Of a DNA stretch of 8,588 bases, positions 5,845 through 8,588 are shown piece by piece. Origin of the DNA: Xanthobacteraceae bacterium. Its GTDB lineage: Bacteria > Pseudomonadota > Alphaproteobacteria > Rhizobiales > Xanthobacteraceae. The notes below the pieces were generated by a model. The model was given only the letters and a program-made list of their open reading frames with translations, searched no databases and was not told the DNA's origin. Position numbers and translations under genes: made by a program. Each line of letters begins with the position of its first letter. Within the stretch, counting starts at the first letter, position 1. Location of the stretch: NCBI GenBank assembly GCA_030043335.1, contig JASHXX010000322.1, forward strand, positions 1 to 8,588, written 5' to 3'.

Positions 5845-6399
5845 CTATAGCGACCGCGAAACTTCCTGCTCGGTCGGAAGCCGCCCCTCCGGCGTCAGCT
5901 GATTGACCGCCTCCGGCAAGTACTGACTCAGCGCGCCCAGGAGATCGTCCCGCGACATTCCGGAATGCGCCATAAGCGTGTTGATCTGGTCGGCGCCGAG
6001 CGCCTTGGCCAGATCGTCGGACGAGATCGTCCGGTTTGGTCCGTTGGCGACCCAGGACTTGGCGACATCGCCCTGCCCGGCCTGCTGGAATTGCTTGAGC
6101 AGGTCGTTTAGTCCGCCGCTCAGCACGCTTCCCGCGGCGCCACCGGCGAGCAGGCCGCCCAATCCGCCTTTCAGGATATCGCCGAGACCGCCGCCCGGGT
6201 TTGCCCCTGGCGCCGGTGCGGTGCCCGGGGCAGCCGGCGACGCGCCCGGCTGGCTGGTCAGCCCCTTCAAAGCCTTGTAGGCAAGAAGGCCGAGTATAGC
6301 CATGGTGATCGGCGACATGCCGCCGCCGCTGCCGGTGCCGGGACCTCGCGGACCGCGCGGCCCGTGCTGCATCCCGTTGAGAATGTCGATCAGACCCAT
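5845..6399 (-). CDS. YidB family protein (DUF937)
   Basis: A 184-residue protein. It opens MGLIDILNGMQHGPRGPRGP, followed by a hydrophobic segment (about 29-47), a Pro/Ala/Gly-rich linker (about 50-68) and a Gly-rich stretch with GGLGGLLAGGAAG (78-90). The C-terminal YidB domain (about 91-175) has GGLNDLLKQFQQAGQGD, VANGPNRTIS, LAKALGADQINTLMAHSGMS and LPEAVNQLTPEGRLPT, all typical. E. coli YidB is shorter, about 130 residues, so the linker is an expansion. The molecular function of the family is not established. The start at 6399 has AAGGGAGGTG upstream; a 25-residue extension to 6474 lacks comparable support. It is divergent from the carboxylase genes and 59 bases upstream of the PsiF-like gene. 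Confidence 0.9.
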   Translation of the reverse strand: MGLIDILNGMQHGPRGPRGPGTGSGGGMSPITMAILGLLAYKALKGLTSQPGASPAAPGTAPAPGANPGGGLGDILKGGLGGLLAGGAAGSVLSGGLNDLLKQFQQAGQGDVAKSWVANGPNRTISSDDLAKALGADQINTLMAHSGMSRDDLLGALSQYLPEAVNQLTPEGRLPTEQEVSRSL

Positions 6400-6404
6400 G
6401 ACTG

Positions 6405-6414
6405 CACCTCCCTT
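6405..6414 (-). promoter_or_regulatory. Strong ribosome binding site of the YidB-like gene
   Basis: AAGGGAGGTG on the minus strand, its AGGGAGG core ending 7 bases before the ATG at 6399. It decides the start over the longer frame that begins at 6474. Confidence 0.8.
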
Positions 6415-6528
6415 AGAAGCCGTCACTGCAGGATTCATTCGGACGGCGCCGAGGATGGCAAAGGAAAATGTCAAAATTATTCGATGCGGGCGAGCCGGGG
6501 CTTGAATAGCCAGCGGGCTTCATCGCCG

Positions 6529-6542
6529 TCGATTTGAATCGA
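6529..6542. promoter_or_regulatory. Inverted repeat, candidate operator of the carboxylase operon
   Basis: TCGATT-TG-AATCGA has perfect 6-base arms around 2 bases. It lies in the divergent region on the carboxylase side, where a repressor of the TetR or GntR type could act. I cannot assign it to a regulator; none is encoded in the window. Confidence 0.3.
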
Positions 6543-6607
6543 AACATAGGTTGCGCGGGGGCTGTGATTTTGCCATTTCGTCAGCGCGGAACTGAGGGGA
6601 ACTGCCG

Positions 6608-8164
6608 ATGAACTGGCGAGCCGAACTTGACGAGCTTCGCCTGCGCGAGCGGCTCGCGCACGCAATGGGCGGGCCGGACAAGGTCAAGCGCCAGCATGAC
6701 GGCGGCCGGCTCACCGTGCGCGAGCGGATCGACCGATTGGTCGACGCCGCCAGCTTTCACGAGACCGGCGCGATCGCCGGCAGCGCGACCTACGACGAGA
6801 ACAACGAGCTGAAGTCGTTCACCGCCTCGAACAGCATATTCGGCCGCGCGCGGATCGACGGCAGGCCGGTCGTCGTGGTCGGCGACGACTTTACCGTGCG
6901 CGGCGGATCGGCCGACGCCACGATCCACGAGAAGCCGCTGATGGCCGAGCGCATGGCTGCAGAATTCCGTCTGCCGATCGTGCGCATCATCGAAGGCTCC
7001 GGCGGCGGTGGATCGGTGAAGACGATCGAGACCAAGGGCCGCGCCAATCTGCCGGGCGGCGTCGGCACCTCGCTCGGCTTTCACTACACCACCGCCAACA
7101 TGGCGGTGGTGCCGGTCGTGGCGCTCGGCCTCGGCTCGGTCGCCGGGCTCGGCGCAGCACGCCTTGCCGCCAGTCATTATTCGGTGATGACCAAATCCTC
7201 GGCCATGTTTGTTGCCGGACCGCCGGTTGTCGCCCGCGTCGGACAGGATTTGAGCAAGCAGGAACTCGGCGGCTGGGAAATTCAAACGAAAAGCGGGGCA
7301 GTCGACCACGCCGTCGAGACCGAGGACGAAGCCTTCGCCTGCGCGCGTCGTTTTCTGTCGTATCTGCCGAGCTCGGTCTACGAGCTGCCGCCGCGACTTG
7401 AAAACGACGACGACCCCGAGCGACGCGACGACAGCCTGATGCAGGCGATCCCGAAGGACCGGCGCAAGGTCTACAAGGTGCGCCCGATCATCGAGGCGGT
7501 GGTCGATCGCGGCAGCTTCTTCGAGATCGGCGTGATGTTCGGCCGGTCCGTCGTCACCGGGCTCGCCCGGCTTGATGGCCGGCCGGTCGCGGTGATGGCG
7601 AGCGATCCTTATTTCTACGGCGGCTCCTGGACGGCGACGGCGTGCCAGAAGATCGTGCGCTTCGTCGATCTGGCCGAGACCTTCCATCTGCCGGTCGTCT
7701 ATTTCATGGACTGTCCCGGCTTTCTGATCGGACTCGAGGCCGAGCGCGCTGCCACCATCCGCCACGGCGTGCGCGCCATGGCGGCGATCAACCAGACCAG
7801 CGTGCCATGGTGCACGATCATCATCCGCAACAGCTTCGGCGTCGCCGGCGCGGTGCATCAGCCCGCCGGCCGCCTGGCGCTGCGCTACGCCTGGCTGTCG
7901 GGCTACTGGGGCTCGCTGCCGCTCGAAGGCGGCATCGAGGCCGCCTATCGCGCTGAGATCGATGCCGCGCCCGACCCGGCGGCGAAACTCTGCGAGATCG
8001 AAGATCGCCTGAACAAGCTGCGTTCGCCGTTCCGCACCGCCGAGGCCTTCTGGGTCGAGGAGATCATCGATCCGCGCGAGACCCGGCCGCTGGTTTGCGA
8101 ATTCGCACGGCTTTCCGACAAGCTCCTTACCGTCGGGCCCTCGGCATTCCCGATTCGTCCCTGA
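6608..8164 (+). CDS. Acyl-CoA carboxylase, carboxyltransferase (beta) subunit
   Basis: A 518-residue protein with fused N and C crotonase-like domains, the normal length for propionyl-, methylcrotonyl- or geranyl-CoA carboxylase beta subunits. The N domain (about 1-255) shows GDDFTVRGGSAD ending near 103, the oxyanion-type loop EGSGGGGSV at 129-137 in place of the more common DSGGAR-type loop, and GPPVV before the GQDLSKQELGG segment. The C domain (about 270-510) shows GRPVAVMASDP, DCPGF at 368-372 and IIIRNSFGVAGA with R407 and G411. The subunit moves carboxyl from carboxybiotin to an acyl-CoA; the acyl group cannot be read from the sequence. GAGGGGA lies 7 bases before the ATG. The biotin carrier follows after 12 bases. 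No biotin carboxylase gene is in the window. Confidence 0.95.
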   Translation: MNWRAELDELRLRERLAHAMGGPDKVKRQHDGGRLTVRERIDRLVDAASFHETGAIAGSATYDENNELKSFTASNSIFGRARIDGRPVVVVGDDFTVRGGSADATIHEKPLMAERMAAEFRLPIVRIIEGSGGGGSVKTIETKGRANLPGGVGTSLGFHYTTANMAVVPVVALGLGSVAGLGAARLAASHYSVMTKSSAMFVAGPPVVARVGQDLSKQELGGWEIQTKSGAVDHAVETEDEAFACARRFLSYLPSSVYELPPRLENDDDPERRDDSLMQAIPKDRRKVYKVRPIIEAVVDRGSFFEIGVMFGRSVVTGLARLDGRPVAVMASDPYFYGGSWTATACQKIVRFVDLAETFHLPVVYFMDCPGFLIGLEAERAATIRHGVRAMAAINQTSVPWCTIIIRNSFGVAGAVHQPAGRLALRYAWLSGYWGSLPLEGGIEAAYRAEIDAAPDPAAKLCEIEDRLNKLRSPFRTAEAFWVEEIIDPRETRPLVCEFARLSDKLLTVGPSAFPIRP

Positions 8165-8176
8165 GAGGTTTTGGCG

Positions 8177-8398
8177 ATGGGCGAAATGCCGGTGCGCTCC
8201 GAACTCAATGCCGTGGTCTTGAAGATCGAGGTCGCCCCCGGCGACCGCGTCCAGGAGGGTGACACCCTGATCGTCCTCGAATCGATGAAGATGGAGATTC
8301 CGGTTTCCGCGCCGCGCGCCGGTATCGTCGCCGCAATCCTGGTTGAGGAAAAGCAGACCGTCGAAGAGGGCCAGAAAATCGCTGTCCTCGGCGCCTGA
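8177..8398 (+). CDS. Biotin carboxyl carrier protein (single biotinyl domain)
   Basis: A 73-residue stand-alone biotinyl domain. The hallmark ESMKMEIPV has the acceptor lysine at K38, and the fold repeats V-x-P-G-D-x-V-x-E-G-D on the first half with E-E-K-Q-T-V-E-E-G-Q on the second. The Met-Lys-Met context marks biotin rather than lipoate. It lacks the N-terminal extension of AccB, so it fits the small carriers that accompany acyl-CoA carboxylases. It should shuttle carboxybiotin to the carboxyltransferase encoded 12 bases upstream. GAGAGG lies 8 bases before the ATG at 8177; a TTG two codons earlier (8171) would be too close to that site and is rejected. Confidence 0.93.
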   Translation: MGEMPVRSELNAVVLKIEVAPGDRVQEGDTLIVLESMKMEIPVSAPRAGIVAAILVEEKQTVEEGQKIAVLGA

Positions 8399-8443
8399 CC
8401 TGTGGCCCGGGTCGATCCAAACCCACCGATGATCCCGCTTTAG

Positions 8444-8461
8444 TAGTATAGAATGCACCTA
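8444..8461 (+). promoter_or_regulatory. Possible -10 element directly before the monooxygenase start
   Basis: TAGTAT (8444-8449), overlapped by TATAGA (8447-8452), forms an AT-rich island in GC-rich DNA just before the ATG at 8461. No Shine-Dalgarno sequence is visible and no good -35 box was found. If real, transcription would start within a few bases of the ATG, giving a leaderless mRNA. Confidence 0.25.
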
Positions 8462-8588
8462 TGATGCAGGAACATTTCGACGTGATCACTGTCGGCGCCG
8501 GCATTTCCGGCATCGACGCCGCCTACCACGTGCAGACCTATTGCCGGCGCAAGTCCTACGTTGTCCTCGAAGGCCGCGACGCCATCGG
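8461..8588 (+). CDS. Flavin-containing / Baeyer-Villiger monooxygenase, EthA-like (5' end only)
   Basis: The gene runs off the window after 42 residues, MMQEHFDVITVGAGISGIDA and onward. GAGISG at residues 12-17 is the FAD-binding Rossmann loop and E37 in VVLEGRDAIG is the expected ribose-binding acid. The opening closely resembles EthA-type monooxygenases (EHxDVVIVGAGISG, then KSYAILE), which insert oxygen next to ketones or oxidise sulfur or nitrogen groups using NADPH. The second, NADPH-binding, Rossmann motif and the BVMO fingerprint lie outside the window, so Baeyer-Villiger activity is inferred. ATG at 8461 or the adjacent one at 8464 could be the start; no ribosome binding site is visible. 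It is 62 bases after the biotin carrier gene. Confidence 0.85.
   Translation, partial: MMQEHFDVITVGAGISGIDAAYHVQTYCRRKSYVVLEGRDAI

Larger units (their letters stand above)
6400..6607. promoter_or_regulatory. Divergent promoter region between YidB-like and carboxylase genes
   Basis: 208 bases without a gene. Part of it is locally AT-rich (about 6460-6480). A minus-strand TTGACA (6469-6474) is a perfect -35 hexamer, but no good -10 lies 16-18 bases downstream. No clear sigma-70 pair is visible for the carboxylase direction. An inverted repeat at 6529-6542 lies about 65 bases before the carboxylase start. GAGGGGA at 6594-6600 is that gene's ribosome binding site. Confidence 0.4.

Noticed and set aside
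6340..6364. GPRGPRG collagen-like repeat in the YidB-like protein
   Set aside because: Only about two units long and part of a Gly/Pro-rich linker; too short for a collagen-like domain.
6469..6474. Perfect TTGACA -35 hexamer on the minus strand upstream of the YidB-like gene
   Set aside because: No -10-like hexamer is found at 16-18 bases; 17 bases downstream reads CGGCGC, so it was not called as a promoter.
6493..6519. Four alternating AGCC/GGCT segments (6493, 6499, 6508, 6516) that could pair in mutually exclusive ways like an attenuator
   Set aside because: The arms are only 4 bases, there is no leader peptide or T-run, and such matches are common by chance in GC-rich DNA.
6581..8458. 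A 625-codon open frame on the minus strand opposite the carboxylase genes
   Set aside because: It is antisense to two well-recognised genes, its translation is a low-complexity Arg/Asp/Gly/His mix with no family motif, and it reflects high GC content with third-position bias.

Overview
The window is GC-rich, densely coded bacterial chromosome with strong Shine-Dalgarno sites. The gene content (YidB/DUF937, PsiF-repeat, TMEM175, CoxL-like and EthA-like monooxygenase genes, plus a small basic protein of a type I associate with rhizobia) suggests an alphaproteobacterium of the Hyphomicrobiales, near Bradyrhizobium, Rhodopseudomonas or Xanthobacteraceae. That placement is inferred from gene style, not from a search. 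I see no tRNA, rRNA, CRISPR array, insertion sequence or phage gene.

Layout: (1) 1-3281, plus strand: the tail of a metallo-beta-lactamase-fold (lactonase-type) hydrolase, a molybdopterin-binding xanthine dehydrogenase/CoxL-like large subunit, and a short-chain dehydrogenase-like protein, packed as an operon. (2) 3353-5101, minus strand: a carboxymuconolactone decarboxylase-like protein, a SAM methyltransferase and a short TMEM175-like membrane protein, 27 and 18 bases apart, converging on region 1. (3) 5102-5282: divergent promoter region with a perfect 12-base palindrome. (4) 5283-5495, plus: a 70-residue, very basic protein of unknown function. (5) 5576-6399, minus: a YidB-family protein followed by a secreted PsiF-repeat protein. 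(6) 6400-6607: a second divergent region with an inverted repeat. (7) 6608-8398, plus: acyl-CoA carboxylase carboxyltransferase subunit and a 73-residue biotin carrier protein. (8) 8461 to the edge: the start of an EthA-type flavin monooxygenase.

The plus-strand genes look like an accessory oxidative catabolic region: molybdenum hydroxylase, lactone hydrolase, SDR, acyl-CoA carboxylation and Baeyer-Villiger-type chemistry. The substrate cannot be read from the sequence. Region 5 looks like housekeeping or envelope genes of unclear role.

The two oddest observations are an SDR that has lost all four residues of the usual catalytic tetrad while keeping its nucleotide-binding motifs, and a TMEM175-like channel protein that seems to have lost its middle third in frame. 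I found no clear new multi-gene defence or mobile system.
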